From an uncultured Tenacibaculum sp. (GTDB lineage Bacteria > Bacteroidota > Bacteroidia > Flavobacteriales > Flavobacteriaceae): a DNA stretch of 32,381 nt. The notes under the pieces were generated by a model. That model worked only from the letters and a program-made list of their open reading frames with translations. It was not told where the DNA came from and made no database searches. Shown one piece after another: positions 15,416 to 25,051 of this stretch. Made by a program: the position numbers and the translations under genes. The stretch lies in contig CANNGJ010000031.1 in assembly GCA_947504185.1 (NCBI GenBank), positions 1 through 32,381 on the forward strand, read 5' to 3'. The number at the start of each line of letters is the position of its first letter. The stretch's first letter is position 1.

Positions 15416-17839
15416 ATGGATATGATAGAGAATAAAGAATTAGAAATAACGTATGATTTTATTGAAAAAACAGATCGAAATCTTTTCTTAACAGGGAAGG
15501 CTGGTACAGGGAAAACAACATTTTTAAGATCTTTAAAAGAGAAAAGTTTAAAACGATTAATTGTAGTAGCGCCTACTGGTGTTGCAGCAATTAATGCCAG
15601 AGGAGTTACCATACATTCTTTTTTTCAATTACCATTTGGTCCAATAATACCAAACCAACAAAGCCCACATTCAGATAGAATTCAACGAAAGTTTAGTAAA
15701 ACAAAAATAGATATTATTAAATCGCTCGATTTAGTAGTTATTGATGAAATTAGTATGGTTCGTGCTGATGTTTTAGATGGAATAGATGAAGTATTACGTC
15801 GTTATAAAGATCGAACAAAAGTATTTGGTGGTGCTCAAGTATTAATGATTGGTGACTTACAGCAACTTTCACCAATAATTAGACCTGATGAATGGAGTAT
15901 TTTGAGAAGCCATTACCAAACAGCTTATTTTTTTAGTAGTAAATGTTATCAGCAGGCTCATGTAGTACCTGTCGAATTAAAACATATTTATCGCCAGCAG
16001 AACGAAGAATTTATAACAATACTTAATGAAATTCGGACCAATACTCTTTCTGAAACTTCAGCAATAATACTCAATAAACAATATCAACCTAACTTTGAAC
16101 CTAAGGAAGAAGATGGGTATATAACGCTTACTACTCATAATAAAAAAGCGGATGTAATCAATCAGTCTGAGCTAGAAAAGTTAGAGACAAAATCACATAT
16201 CTATGTAGCTGAAATTCATAAGAATTTTGAAGAAAGGAACTTCCCTAATGATGAACGTTTATTGTTAAAGGAAGGAGCACAGGTAATGTTTATTAAGAAC
16301 GATAGTTCTATAGAGAAACGATATTATAATGGAAAAATAGGAACTATAATAGCGCTACATGAAGATAGTGTTATTGTAAAATGCGGTGAAGATGATATTA
16401 TTGAAGTTGATGTTGAAACGTGGGAAAATATAAAGTACTCTATAGATAAAGAAACTCAAGAGATAGATGAAATTTTAGAAGGTTCATACACGCAAGTTCC
16501 GTTACGTTTAGCTTGGGCAATTACCATCCATAAAAGTCAGGGGTTAACTTTTGATAAAGCAATTATTGATGCTGAATCTTCTTTTGCGCACGGACAAACC
16601 TATGTAGCTTTAAGTCGTTGTAAAACTTTGGAAGGGATTGTTTTAAAAACACCAATTAAGGAGAGTAGTATTATTAACGATGCAACAGTAAGTAGCTTTA
16701 ATAAACGGATAGAAGAGAATGAACCTACAGAAAGTGATTTACAAGCATCAAAAAAACAGTTTCAATTAAATTTAATTTCAGAGTTGTTTAGTTATCATTC
16801 TTTTCTACAGCCTGTAAAACGATTGATTGATGTTTTCTATACGAATCGAACTTCATTACAAGGAAACATTATTGAGCCTTTAGAAACGATAAAAGATAAA
16901 GGAATAGTTCCTTTATTAAAAGTAGCCAACTCTTTTAAAATACAATTACAAAGTTTAGCCGAGTCGGTTGAGAATCCAGAGAAAGAGTCTGTCATTCAAG
17001 AGCGATTTAATAAAGCGTTAAATTATTTTTTACAACAGACAAATGATTTTATTAAAGTTCCATTAGATAGCCTAAATTATACTACGGATAATAAGCAAGT
17101 AAAAAAGGACTTCAAAAAGCAATTAGATGTATTAGAGGAAAAACTAGTAGAAAAGTTATATAGTCTCGAGCATGTAAAAGGCGTATTCTCTACAGAAGCA
17201 TATTTAAAGATTAGAGCAGAAGCTGTTTTACAAAAACCTACAAAAACAAAAAAACGAGTAGAAGTTACTTCAACTCAGCATGAAGAATTGTTTGAAGCTT
17301 TAAAATTGTTTCGAACTAGTGTTTCGAATTCAGATGACATTCCACCGTTTCAGGTATTTACACAGAAAACTTTATTTGAGTTGTGTGAATTACTTCCAGA
17401 AGATAAAGTACAGTTGAAGAAAGTGAATGGAATGGGAAAGATTCGTATTCAAAAATATGGAGACGAAATTTTAGAAATTATTAATGAGTATGCACGTGAA
17501 AATAATTTAAAATCACAAATTGAAATTGTTGAGGTTGAAAAAGATAAAAGAAATACCAAAAATATTACGTTTGATTTATATAAAGAAGGCTTAACAAAAG
17601 AAGAAATAGCTGAAAAAAGAGGGTTGGTTATCGGGACTATAGAAGGTCATTTTTCATATTTTATTGCCCAAGGAGATATAGAAATTACAGATTTATTTAC
17701 AGAGAAGGAACTAGAAAAAGTAAAGAAAATTATTGTTTCTGCTGGATTTGATAAATTAGCGAAAGTAAAAGAAATTGTAGGAGAGGAATATAGTTGGGGG
17801 GAATTACGAATGATTGTAAGTTGGATGAAAAACAAATAA
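15416..17839 (+). CDS. PIF1-like SF1B DNA helicase with C-terminal HRDC and HTH domains
   Basis: An 807-residue superfamily 1 helicase of the PIF1/RecD type. Motifs: Walker A GKAGTGKT (27-34), motif Ia APTGVAA, Walker B VVIDEISM (107-114), motif III GDLQQLSP (146-153), and the C-terminal RecA-like motifs with WAITIHKSQGLTFDKAIID and YVALSRCKTLEGI at about 370-410. The tail (from about 620) has an HRDC-like helical domain (FQVFTQKTLFELCELLP, then KVNGMGKIRIQKYG) and a C-terminal helix-turn-helix domain (LYKEGLTKEEIAEKRGL onward), a combination better known from RecQ helicases. It probably acts in replication-fork or recombination processing. Start codons at residues 1 and 3 are both possible. 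Followed by a strong terminator. Confidence 0.9.
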   Translation: MDMIENKELEITYDFIEKTDRNLFLTGKAGTGKTTFLRSLKEKSLKRLIVVAPTGVAAINARGVTIHSFFQLPFGPIIPNQQSPHSDRIQRKFSKTKIDIIKSLDLVVIDEISMVRADVLDGIDEVLRRYKDRTKVFGGAQVLMIGDLQQLSPIIRPDEWSILRSHYQTAYFFSSKCYQQAHVVPVELKHIYRQQNEEFITILNEIRTNTLSETSAIILNKQYQPNFEPKEEDGYITLTTHNKKADVINQSELEKLETKSHIYVAEIHKNFEERNFPNDERLLLKEGAQVMFIKNDSSIEKRYYNGKIGTIIALHEDSVIVKCGEDDIIEVDVETWENIKYSIDKETQEIDEILEGSYTQVPLRLAWAITIHKSQGLTFDKAIIDAESSFAHGQTYVALSRCKTLEGIVLKTPIKESSIINDATVSSFNKRIEENEPTESDLQASKKQFQLNLISELFSYHSFLQPVKRLIDVFYTNRTSLQGNIIEPLETIKDKGIVPLLKVANSFKIQLQSLAESVENPEKESVIQERFNKALNYFLQQTNDFIKVPLDSLNYTTDNKQVKKDFKKQLDVLEEKLVEKLYSLEHVKGVFSTEAYLKIRAEAVLQKPTKTKKRVEVTSTQHEELFEALKLFRTSVSNSDDIPPFQVFTQKTLFELCELLPEDKVQLKKVNGMGKIRIQKYGDEILEIINEYARENNLKSQIEIVEVEKDKRNTKNITFDLYKEGLTKEEIAEKRGLVIGTIEGHFSYFIAQGDIEITDLFTEKELEKVKKIIVSAGFDKLAKVKEIVGEEYSWGELRMIVSWMKNK

Positions 17840-17840
17840 A

Positions 17841-17864
17841 AAACCACGCAATTTGCGTGGTTTT
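17841..17864. terminator. Bidirectional terminator between helicase gene and suf operon
   Basis: AAACCACGCA (17841-17850) pairs perfectly with TGCGTGGTTT (17854-17863) around a 3-base loop, flanked by A-runs and T-runs. It starts 2 bases after the helicase stop and can also end sufD transcription from the other side. A second small hairpin (AGCATC/GATGCT, 17879-17893) runs into the sufD stop codon. Confidence 0.9.
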
Positions 17865-17891
17865 AATTTTATACTAAAAGCATCTGTGATG

Positions 17892-19205
17892 CTATAAATC
17901 GAATCCAATATTAACCCCTAATTTATTAGCAATTAATTTATTTATACGTTGTTTTACTTCAGGTATTTTTACACTCTCTAAAACTGTATTTGCAAATGCA
18001 TACATTAATAAAGCTTTTGCTTCCTTTTTAGGAATCCCACGTTGTTGCATGTAAAATAAAGCATCATTATCTAATTGACCAATCGTACAACCATGAGAAC
18101 ATTTAACATCATCAGCAAAAATCTCTAATTGCGGTTTTGCATTAATGGTAGCTTTATCACTTACTAAAATATTATTATTTTGTTGATAAGCATTTGTTTT
18201 CTGCGCTTCCTTCTCAACAATTACCTTACCGTTAAAAACAGCAGTTGAACGTTCATCGTATATTCCTTTATAATCTTGATGAGATTCACAATTTGGTTCA
18301 ATATGATGTACCAATGTGTGGTGATCAATATGTTGTTTTCCTTCAATAATTGTGATTCCTTTTAAAATAGAATCAATATGCTCTCCTTTTTGATAGAAGT
18401 TTAAATTGTTACGGGTAATATTTCCTCCAAAAGAAAATGTGTGCACAGAAACAATACTGTTTGACTTTTGCTCTATGTAAGCGTTATCAACTAAAGAAGC
18501 ATTATTATTATCGTTCTGAATCTTGTAAATATCTACCGTTGCGTCTTTTGCTGCATAAACTTCAGTAACCGAGTTTGTTAATACAGGGTTAGAAGTTAAA
18601 CTTTGATGACGCTCGATAATTTGTACATGTGCATTCTGTTCAGCTACAATTAAATTACGAGGCTGTAACATTGTTGCATCCTCTTTCCCAGTAGTAAAAT
18701 TGATGATTTGAATTGGCTTTTCTACCTCAACATTTCTTGGGATATAGATATATGCACCTTCTTTAGCAAAAGCTGTATTTAAAGAAGTTAAATTATCTTG
18801 TTCAGCAATTTTATTGAAATAATTTTCAATTACTGCTTTATATTTTGGTTTTTCTAATGCAGATGATAATAAACAAATGTCCATTTCATCGTGCGTAGTA
18901 TCAGATAGGAAAGAACTGTATTTTCCATCGATAAAGATAATTTTGTAAGTATCAATATCGTGAATAAAATATTTCTTTACGTCAGCTAATTCTATAGCAA
19001 CTTCATTATCAGGGAAAATACTATAATCTTGCTTTAATACTGAGTTTAAAGAAGTGTATTTCCAAGCTTCTAATTTTTTAGTAGGAAACCCTAATTTTTC
19101 AAAATCTTGAAGTGCTTTTGTTCTAATTTCGTGTACATCAGAATTGATATTCACGTCATTTTCAAAAGCGACGTATGATGCTACTAATTTTTCTTTTAAA
19201 TCCAT
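17892..19205 (-). CDS. sufD: Fe-S cluster assembly protein SufD
   Basis: SufD is a beta-helix scaffold subunit of the SufBC2D complex that builds Fe-S clusters and draws iron. The 437-residue protein shows the family C-terminal signature KCSHGCTIGQLDNDALFYMQ followed by RGIPKKEAKALLMYAF, containing the histidine thought to matter for cluster assembly. It is the last gene of sufABCD, five bases after sufC. Length is typical. Identification is secure. Confidence 0.97.
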   Translation of the reverse strand: MDLKEKLVASYVAFENDVNINSDVHEIRTKALQDFEKLGFPTKKLEAWKYTSLNSVLKQDYSIFPDNEVAIELADVKKYFIHDIDTYKIIFIDGKYSSFLSDTTHDEMDICLLSSALEKPKYKAVIENYFNKIAEQDNLTSLNTAFAKEGAYIYIPRNVEVEKPIQIINFTTGKEDATMLQPRNLIVAEQNAHVQIIERHQSLTSNPVLTNSVTEVYAAKDATVDIYKIQNDNNNASLVDNAYIEQKSNSIVSVHTFSFGGNITRNNLNFYQKGEHIDSILKGITIIEGKQHIDHHTLVHHIEPNCESHQDYKGIYDERSTAVFNGKVIVEKEAQKTNAYQQNNNILVSDKATINAKPQLEIFADDVKCSHGCTIGQLDNDALFYMQQRGIPKKEAKALLMYAFANTVLESVKIPEVKQRINKLIANKLGVNIGFDL

Positions 19206-19210
19206 TCTTC

Positions 19211-19963
19211 TTAAGAGTTCACTTCTTCCTTAATCCAATCGTATCCTTTTGCCTCTAATTCTAATGCTAAAGAAGCATCACCAGATTTTACAATTTTACC
19301 ATCATGTAAAACGTGTACAAAATCAGGAACTATATAATCTAATAAACGTTGGTAGTGCGTAATTACAATAACTGCGTTGTCTTTAGATTTTAATTTATTT
19401 ACACCGTTAGCCACAATACGTAAAGCATCGATATCTAAACCAGAATCTGTTTCATCTAAGATGGCTAATTTAGGTTCTAACATTGCCATTTGAAAAATCT
19501 CGTTACGTTTCTTTTCTCCTCCAGAAAAACCTTCGTTTAAAGAACGTGATAAGAACTTACGATCTATCTCTAATAATTCTGATTTCTCACGAATCATTTT
19601 CAACATATCTTTAGCTGGCATTTCTTCTAAACCTTTCGCTTTACGAGATTCGTTAATAGCCGTTTTAATAAAGTTTGTTACTGTAACTCCAGGAATTTCT
19701 ACTGGATATTGAAACGATAAAAATACTCCGTTATGTGCTCTTTCTTCAGGAGCTAACTCGCTAATATCTTCTCTATTTAATTCGATAGTTCCATCAGTAA
19801 CTTCGTATTCTTCTTTTCCTGCAACAATATTTGCCAAGGTACTTTTTCCAGCACCATTTGGTCCCATTATTGCATGAATTTCACCTGCTTTAACTTCTAA
19901 ATTCAATCCTTTTATGATTGATTTATCTTCTATGTTAGCGTGTAAGTTTTCTATTTTTAACAT
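19211..19963 (-). CDS. sufC: Fe-S cluster assembly ATPase SufC
   Basis: The ABC-type ATPase that powers the SufBCD scaffold. The 250-residue protein has Walker A GPNGAGKS (34-41), Q-loop FQYP (84-87), ABC signature FSGGEKKR (146-153) in the characteristic SufC form, Walker B AILDE (167-171) and switch His203 (ITHYQ). It lies between sufB (25 bases upstream) and sufD. Confidence 0.98.
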   Translation of the reverse strand: MLKIENLHANIEDKSIIKGLNLEVKAGEIHAIMGPNGAGKSTLANIVAGKEEYEVTDGTIELNREDISELAPEERAHNGVFLSFQYPVEIPGVTVTNFIKTAINESRKAKGLEEMPAKDMLKMIREKSELLEIDRKFLSRSLNEGFSGGEKKRNEIFQMAMLEPKLAILDETDSGLDIDALRIVANGVNKLKSKDNAVIVITHYQRLLDYIVPDFVHVLHDGKIVKSGDASLALELEAKGYDWIKEEVNS

Positions 19964-19988
19964 GGTAATATATCTTTGTTGTTAGCTC

Positions 19989-21437
19989 TTAACCAACACT
20001 TCCTTCTAAACTAATTTCTAATAATTTTTGTGCTTCAACAGCAAATTCCATTGGTAATTTATTCAGTACTTCTTTACTGAATCCATTAACGATTAATGCA
20101 ATTGCTTTTTCGGTATCTATACCACGTTGGTTACAATAAAATAATTGGTCTTCACCAATTTTACTTGTTGTTGCTTCGTGTTCTATCTGTGCCGATTTAT
20201 TTTTTGTTTCTATGTATGGAAATGTATGTGCACCACATTCATTACCCATTAATAAAGAATCACATTGTGAAAAATTACGAGCATTTTCTGCACGTGGACT
20301 AATATGAACTAATCCTCTATAGCTGTTTTGTGATTTCCCTGCTGAGATTCCTTTAGAAATAATGGTTGACTTAGTATTTTTACCTAAGTGAATCATTTTT
20401 GTTCCTGTATCAGCTTGTTGATGGTTATTAGTTACTGCGATTGAGTAAAATTCACCAACTGAATTGTTTCCTTTTAAGATACAACTTGGATATTTCCAAG
20501 TTACAGCAGAACCTGTTTCTACTTGTGTCCAAGAAATTTTTGCGTTTGTTTCACACAACCCTCTTTTGGTTACGAAGTTGTAAACTCCACCTTTTCCTTC
20601 AGCATTACCAGGATACCAGTTTTGAACTGTAGAATATTTAATTTCTGCATCATCCATTGAAATTAATTCTACAACGGCAGCATGTAGCTGGTTTTCATCT
20701 CTACTTGGTGCAGTACACCCTTCTAAGTAAGAAACATAACTTCCTTTATCCGCAACTACTAGAGTTCTTTCAAACTGACCTGTTCCTCCTTCGTTAATTC
20801 TAAAGTAAGTTGATAATTCCATTGGGCAACGAACACCTTTTGGAATGTAACAGAAAGATCCATCAGAAAAAACTGCGGAGTTTAATGCTGCATAAAAATT
20901 ATCGGTAGTTGGAACTACGGTTCCTAAATATTTTCTAACCAATTCTGGATATTCTTGAATTGCTTCAGAAATAGGCATAAAAATAATACCTTTTTCAGCT
21001 AATGTTTCTTTAAAGGTTGTTGCAACAGAAACAGAATCCATTACAATATCAACAGCTACATTAGCTAATTTTTTTTGTTCATCTAAAGAAATCCCTAAAC
21101 GTTTAAATGTATCCAATAATTCTGGATCAACTTCATCTAAACTATTTAATTTTGGTTTTTCTTTTGGTGCTGAATAATAAGCAATGTCTTGAAATTTTGG
21201 TTTCTCATAATGAACATTCGCCCATTCTGGTTCTTCCATTTGTTCCCAAACTCTAAATGCTTCTAAGCGCCATTCGGTCATCCATTCTGGCTCGTTTTTC
21301 TTTTTAGAAATTGCACGAACCACATCTTCATTTAGCCCTTTTGCAAAGGTTTCACTTTCTATATCAGTATAAAAACCATATTCATATTCTTTGGTTTTTA
21401 ACTCTTCTCTTAAATCGTCTTCGGTATACTTGCTCAT
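19989..21437 (-). CDS. sufB: Fe-S cluster assembly scaffold SufB
   Basis: The main scaffold subunit on which Fe-S clusters form. The 482-residue protein shows family motifs such as [40 protein letters not shown] and the C-terminal [20 protein letters not shown], whose Cys corresponds to the site proposed for cluster assembly. It follows sufA by 15 bases. Identification is secure. Confidence 0.98.
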   Translation of the reverse strand: MSKYTEDDLREELKTKEYEYGFYTDIESETFAKGLNEDVVRAISKKKNEPEWMTEWRLEAFRVWEQMEEPEWANVHYEKPKFQDIAYYSAPKEKPKLNSLDEVDPELLDTFKRLGISLDEQKKLANVAVDIVMDSVSVATTFKETLAEKGIIFMPISEAIQEYPELVRKYLGTVVPTTDNFYAALNSAVFSDGSFCYIPKGVRCPMELSTYFRINEGGTGQFERTLVVADKGSYVSYLEGCTAPSRDENQLHAAVVELISMDDAEIKYSTVQNWYPGNAEGKGGVYNFVTKRGLCETNAKISWTQVETGSAVTWKYPSCILKGNNSVGEFYSIAVTNNHQQADTGTKMIHLGKNTKSTIISKGISAGKSQNSYRGLVHISPRAENARNFSQCDSLLMGNECGAHTFPYIETKNKSAQIEHEATTSKIGEDQLFYCNQRGIDTEKAIALIVNGFSKEVLNKLPMEFAVEAQKLLEISLEGSVG

Positions 21438-21452
21438 AATTGAGTTGTAATG

Positions 21453-21782
21453 TTATAAAGAAAAACTTTCTCCGCAACCGCAAGTGCGGTTTGCATTAGG
21501 ATTGTTAAATACAAATCCTTTCCCGTTTAATCCTCCAGAATACTCTAAGGTTGTACCAACTAGGTATAAAAAACTTTTTTTGTCAACAACAATTTTCACA
21601 CTGTTTTCTTCAAAAACTTTATCGTTTTCTTGAGTACTCTTATCAAAGGTTAAGTCATATGATAATCCTGAACAACCACCACTTTTTACGCCAACACGAA
21701 CAAAATCGGTTGTAGCATTAAATCCGTCGTCTGTCATTAGCTGAATGACTTTCTTTTTAGCTGTGTCTGAAACTTTTATCAT
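21453..21782 (-). CDS. sufA: A-type Fe-S carrier protein (SufA/IscA family)
   Basis: A 109-residue A-type carrier that passes Fe-S clusters to target enzymes. The three cluster ligands are present: Cys37 (GGCSGLSY) and Cys101/Cys103 (CGCGESF). First gene of sufABCD. SufS and SufE, the usual sulfur donors, are not in the window. Identification as an A-type carrier is secure; the name sufA rests on the operon. Confidence 0.95.
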   Translation of the reverse strand: MIKVSDTAKKKVIQLMTDDGFNATTDFVRVGVKSGGCSGLSYDLTFDKSTQENDKVFEENSVKIVVDKKSFLYLVGTTLEYSGGLNGKGFVFNNPNANRTCGCGESFSL

Positions 21783-21796
21783 TGTTTAAATAGATT

Positions 21797-21812
21797 AACT
21801 CTAAATAGAGTT
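21797..21812 (-). promoter_or_regulatory. Palindrome at the suf start site, possible operator
   Basis: AACTCT-AAAT-AGAGTT is an inverted repeat with 6-bp arms and 4-base spacer, placed one base downstream of the -7 box and so over the expected transcription start of sufABCD. That position suits a repressor site or an early leader hairpin. No known suf regulator motif (IscR, Fur) is evident. Confidence 0.4.
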
Positions 21813-21813
21813 G

Positions 21814-21821
21814 CAAATATA
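21814..21821 (-). promoter_or_regulatory. Probable -7 element of the suf operon
   Basis: The minus strand reads TATATTTG, matching TAnnTTTG, 31 bases upstream of the sufA ATG. The nearest TTG (21846-21848) is 24 bases away, longer than usual. Confidence 0.5.
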
Positions 21822-21889
21822 CAATATAAGTCTCATTTAAACACACAACCTTTCATTGTGATTTTAAATAGCGTGATTAGATTTTTTGA

Positions 21890-22948
21890 TTATTCTTGAA
21901 AATCGGGATTATTAACAAAGTCATTGTCAGAAAGAGCAAGTAAAAAAGCTTTTAAATCAGCTTTATCTTTGTCTGTAAGATTTACACCGCCTTGACTTAC
22001 TTTTTTCATTAAAGGATCTATTGTTGAAGAGGGTTTTAAGCCTGTAGAATAATGGTTGATTACCTCATCTAGAGTAGCAAAACGCCCATCATGCATATAT
22101 GGTGCTGTAAATTTTAAATTACGAAGAGATGGAGATCTAAATTTACCATTATCGTTAGGATCTCCAGTAACTTTACCAAGTCCTAAGTCAGAAAAAACAG
22201 CATCTAAACCATTATTATGGAATTTATTGTCTGTCCACAAAGGATTGTTGTTACTTCCATGACAATGAAAACAATCTCCACGAGTTTCATCCATAAAAAC
22301 ATCGAAGCCATTTTGTTCTTCAGGAGTTAATTGTGCTTTACCTAATAAAAACTGATCGAATTTTGAATTACCAGAAATTAAAGTTCTTTCAAATTGAGCT
22401 AAAGCTTTAGTTACAAGTGTAGAATCTACTTTTGATTCTCCAAATGCTTGTTGGAACAATGTAGGGTATTCTGAGTGATTTTGTAATCTCTCTGCAACAT
22501 TAGTCCATTTACTATGCATTTCAATAGGATTACGAACTGGTTCTAGTGCTTGACGTTCTAGACTTAATTCTTTTCCATCCCAAGCAAAACGTTCATCGAA
22601 ATTCCAAGCTAAATTGAATATTGGCATAGAATTACGTGTTCCAAACGTGCCATCGACACCGTCACTAAAACGAGTTTCATCAGTAAAGGCTCTTTTCGGA
22701 TCATGACATGTAGCACATGATTGGGTGTTGTCTTTTGATAAAATTTTATCAAAAAATAACTTTTTACCCAACGCAATACCTTCTTCTGTTAATGGGTTAT
22801 TTGTTGGGATAACTGACGCAATTAATTTTTGTTGAAAAAGCTCTGGGATTTTTAAACTTGCTGGTTTTGGGGTATATACATCCTCTTCTTTCGATGAACA
22901 ACTCATTAAAAGAAGTAAAAATAAAGTGTATATACCCTTTTTTATCAT
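21890..22948 (-). CDS. Di-heme cytochrome c peroxidase/MauG-family lipoprotein, MbnH-like
   Basis: A 352-residue lipoprotein (lipobox LMSC, Cys17). Two c-type heme motifs are present, CATCH (78-82) and CFHCH (226-230), with the FAWDGK tryptophan segment at about 121-126 and the C-terminal PYMHDGRF motif of the bacterial di-heme peroxidase/MauG superfamily. The gene directly follows an MbnP-like gene, with 7 bases between; in methanotrophs the partner of MbnP is the di-heme enzyme MbnH, which converts a tryptophan of MbnP to kynurenine. That role is inferred here; ordinary cytochrome c peroxidase activity is the alternative. The residues after the lipid cysteine (SSKEED) contain K-E-E, like the surface-export signal K-(D/E)2 of Bacteroidota lipoproteins, so the enzyme may face outward. 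Last gene of its operon; only a weak hairpin follows. Confidence 0.88.
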   Translation of the reverse strand: MIKKGIYTLFLLLLMSCSSKEEDVYTPKPASLKIPELFQQKLIASVIPTNNPLTEEGIALGKKLFFDKILSKDNTQSCATCHDPKRAFTDETRFSDGVDGTFGTRNSMPIFNLAWNFDERFAWDGKELSLERQALEPVRNPIEMHSKWTNVAERLQNHSEYPTLFQQAFGESKVDSTLVTKALAQFERTLISGNSKFDQFLLGKAQLTPEEQNGFDVFMDETRGDCFHCHGSNNNPLWTDNKFHNNGLDAVFSDLGLGKVTGDPNDNGKFRSPSLRNLKFTAPYMHDGRFATLDEVINHYSTGLKPSSTIDPLMKKVSQGGVNLTDKDKADLKAFLLALSDNDFVNNPDFQE

Positions 22949-22955
22949 TAGATAT

Positions 22956-23726
22956 TTATTGTGAAATGTTACCTAAGCTGAAAACGCCACTTTTGCCGTT
23001 GGCTGACATCAATTTCTGAGCTTCAAAATTGGGCATTAACATTGAGTTTAATTCATCTAAATTCCAGTCGTTTGGGTTTTTAAACCACCCAGCAATGTTC
23101 ATTTTAATTTCAATAGTTGCGTCATTTTTAATTGATACGGTTCCTAAATCTACAGTAAAAAAAGTATCTTCAAAAACTAAATTTAATGGGTCTGTTTTAT
23201 CTACAGCTCTAATAGCATGGTAAGCAAAACCTTGCTGCTCGATATCCTTATTAAGGAATTTCCCTTCTAATTGCATGTAATGATAACCACCACCTAACAT
23301 ATCTGGAACATTCCAAGATGCTGAATTTAAATCTGTGTATCCTCCAGTTTTATAATTATCTTCATTATTAAAACCAAAAGTCATAGCTAAGTTATACGTT
23401 CCTTCGGATATTTTTTCAGTTGGATTAAAAGTCAGGTTATCTGAATCACTTAAATCAATTAATTTGTAACCATCAAAAACTGTAGCTTGACCAGCTCCAT
23501 TTGTTAATGTGATTTTTGAAATTAAATAGCGTAATTTTTCAATTGTTAATTTAGTTCCTAACTTATTTGTGTATTCCGTGCTACTTAAATCTGATTTTTC
23601 AATTACAGTTCCATCCCAGTTTTGAGTAAAGTTAAATTTAACAGTAACTTCTTTTATGAGTTCATCACTATCTGAACTGCAAGAGAAAAGGAATATACTT
23701 AAGAAAAGGGCTAAAAATTGTTTCAT
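22956..23726 (-). CDS. MbnP-like lipoprotein (putative copper-binding)
   Basis: A 256-residue lipoprotein (lipobox LFSC, Cys16) that looks like the MbnP family: a beta-rich domain beginning VTVKFNF, the LRYLISKITLTNG segment (65-76), KLIDLSDS, GTYNLAMTFGFNN (109-121), the SASWNVPDMLGGGYHYMQLEG segment (136-155 region) and a FAYHAI segment with His170. MbnP proteins bind copper through histidines and a tryptophan oxidised by the partner MbnH; candidates here are Trp138, His149, His170, Trp214 and Trp221. The gene overlaps the propeller gene upstream by four bases (ATGA) and is followed by the MbnH-like gene. Family assignment is by pattern, copper binding by inference. No methanobactin genes are nearby. 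Confidence 0.75.
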   Translation of the reverse strand: MKQFLALFLSIFLFSCSSDSDELIKEVTVKFNFTQNWDGTVIEKSDLSSTEYTNKLGTKLTIEKLRYLISKITLTNGAGQATVFDGYKLIDLSDSDNLTFNPTEKISEGTYNLAMTFGFNNEDNYKTGGYTDLNSASWNVPDMLGGGYHYMQLEGKFLNKDIEQQGFAYHAIRAVDKTDPLNLVFEDTFFTVDLGTVSIKNDATIEIKMNIAGWFKNPNDWNLDELNSMLMPNFEAQKLMSANGKSGVFSLGNISQ

Positions 23727-25051
23727 TTTAATTTGATAATTAATAGGTCTGAAAAACCTTTGTTTGTTGTTATGTCTTGATTATTACTACTACTTTCACC
23801 AGTAGCAATTATATTTCCGTTTGAAAGTTCAATCGCGTCGTAGCAAAAATCTATTTCTGTTCCTCCAATAGTTTTTTGCCATTGTTGGTTTCCGTTTTTA
23901 TCTATTTTTAAAACCCAAGCATCATTTTGACCTTTGTTTGTTATTTCATTGTCAGCACTTCTTGAACTTCCAGAGATGATAAAGCCCCCGTCTAATGTTT
24001 TATGTACTGAACGTCCAACATCAAAACTTGAGCCTCCATAATTCTTTTGCCAAATTAAATTTCCGTCAGGGTTTATTTTTATTACCCATAAATCTGCCCC
24101 ACCATTATTCTTTGTTACATCTTTATTAGAGCTACGAGTATCTCCGATAATAATGAAATTCTCATCATTAGTTGTTGTTATAGCTCTAGCTTCATCTATT
24201 TCACTACCTCCAAAAGATTTTTCCCAAATCAAATCTCCTGTTTTATTAATTTTAACAACCCAGAAATCATAAGCGCCTTTGTTATTTTTAATATCAACAT
24301 CATTACTGTCTGAAGAACCAATCATTAGGTAGCCGTCTGAAGTTTCTACAACTCCGTAGCAAGTATCAGTATTTGTTCCTCCAAAATATTTACGCCACTC
24401 GATACTTCCACTTGAGTTTAGTTTAATACCCCAATAATCACCACCAGCATGTTTTGATGAAGATCTTGAATTCCCTTGTCCTCCAGAAGCAGTTACATCT
24501 AAAATACTCCCAATAAAATAGCCACCATCATTGGTTTGGATTAAGCTAAAACCTTTGTCTGTACCAGAGAACCCTGTTGTTGTTTTCCACAAAACAGTTC
24601 CGTTAGCATCAAGTTTCAAAATCCAAACATCTTCAAAACCTTCATTAACTGTTAGGTCTCCGTCGTTACTTTTACTGTAACCTGTAATAGCAAAACCATT
24701 ATCGTTTGTTTCAATTATTTGATAAGCTTTATCATCTTTTGACCCACCATAGGTTTTTTGCCAAAGAAGATTGTCGTTTTTATCAAACTTTAAAAGCCAA
24801 AAGTCATATTGTATAGTAGTTTTTGTAGTTAAAACATCACCATCTATACTTTGTGTAAACCCCAAAATACCATACCCATTATCTGAAGTTTGTACAACGC
24901 TTTGTCCACTTTCATTTTTTGATCCTCCATAAGTTTTTACAAAATCAACTTGTAGAGGTTTTTGGGTCGTTGGAAAATATATGCCAACATCATTATTGCA
25001 ACTTGTGATTAATGTTATAGTAATTAGAAAGGTGAAAAGCTTTTTTATCAT
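23723..25051 (-). CDS. Seven-repeat beta-propeller lipoprotein
   Basis: A 442-residue lipoprotein (lipobox ITSC, Cys18). After a short linker it consists of seven repeats of about 58 residues, each following the pattern 'W-K-x-YGG-x3-D-x4-I-x2-T-x-DGG-x-I-x-G-x-S-x-S-x-D-x-D ... D-W-x-K-ID-x-G-x3'. Seven such units suggest a closed seven-bladed propeller. The third repeat carries an insertion of about six residues rich in Gly and Ser. No catalytic motif is visible; such propellers usually bind proteins or ligands at the surface. It begins immediately after the LVIVD-repeat gene and overlaps the MbnP-like gene, so it belongs to the same operon. Confidence 0.85.
   Translation of the reverse strand: MIKKLFTFLITITLITSCNNDVGIYFPTTQKPLQVDFVKTYGGSKNESGQSVVQTSDNGYGILGFTQSIDGDVLTTKTTIQYDFWLLKFDKNDNLLWQKTYGGSKDDKAYQIIETNDNGFAITGYSKSNDGDLTVNEGFEDVWILKLDANGTVLWKTTTGFSGTDKGFSLIQTNDGGYFIGSILDVTASGGQGNSRSSSKHAGGDYWGIKLNSSGSIEWRKYFGGTNTDTCYGVVETSDGYLMIGSSDSNDVDIKNNKGAYDFWVVKINKTGDLIWEKSFGGSEIDEARAITTTNDENFIIIGDTRSSNKDVTKNNGGADLWVIKINPDGNLIWQKNYGGSSFDVGRSVHKTLDGGFIISGSSRSADNEITNKGQNDAWVLKIDKNGNQQWQKTIGGTEIDFCYDAIELSNGNIIATGESSSNNQDITTNKGFSDLLIIKLK

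Noticed and set aside
21844..21860. Terminator behind the di-heme enzyme gene
   Set aside because: The CACAA/TTGTG stem is only 5 bp with no U-tract; read-through toward the suf promoter region remains possible.
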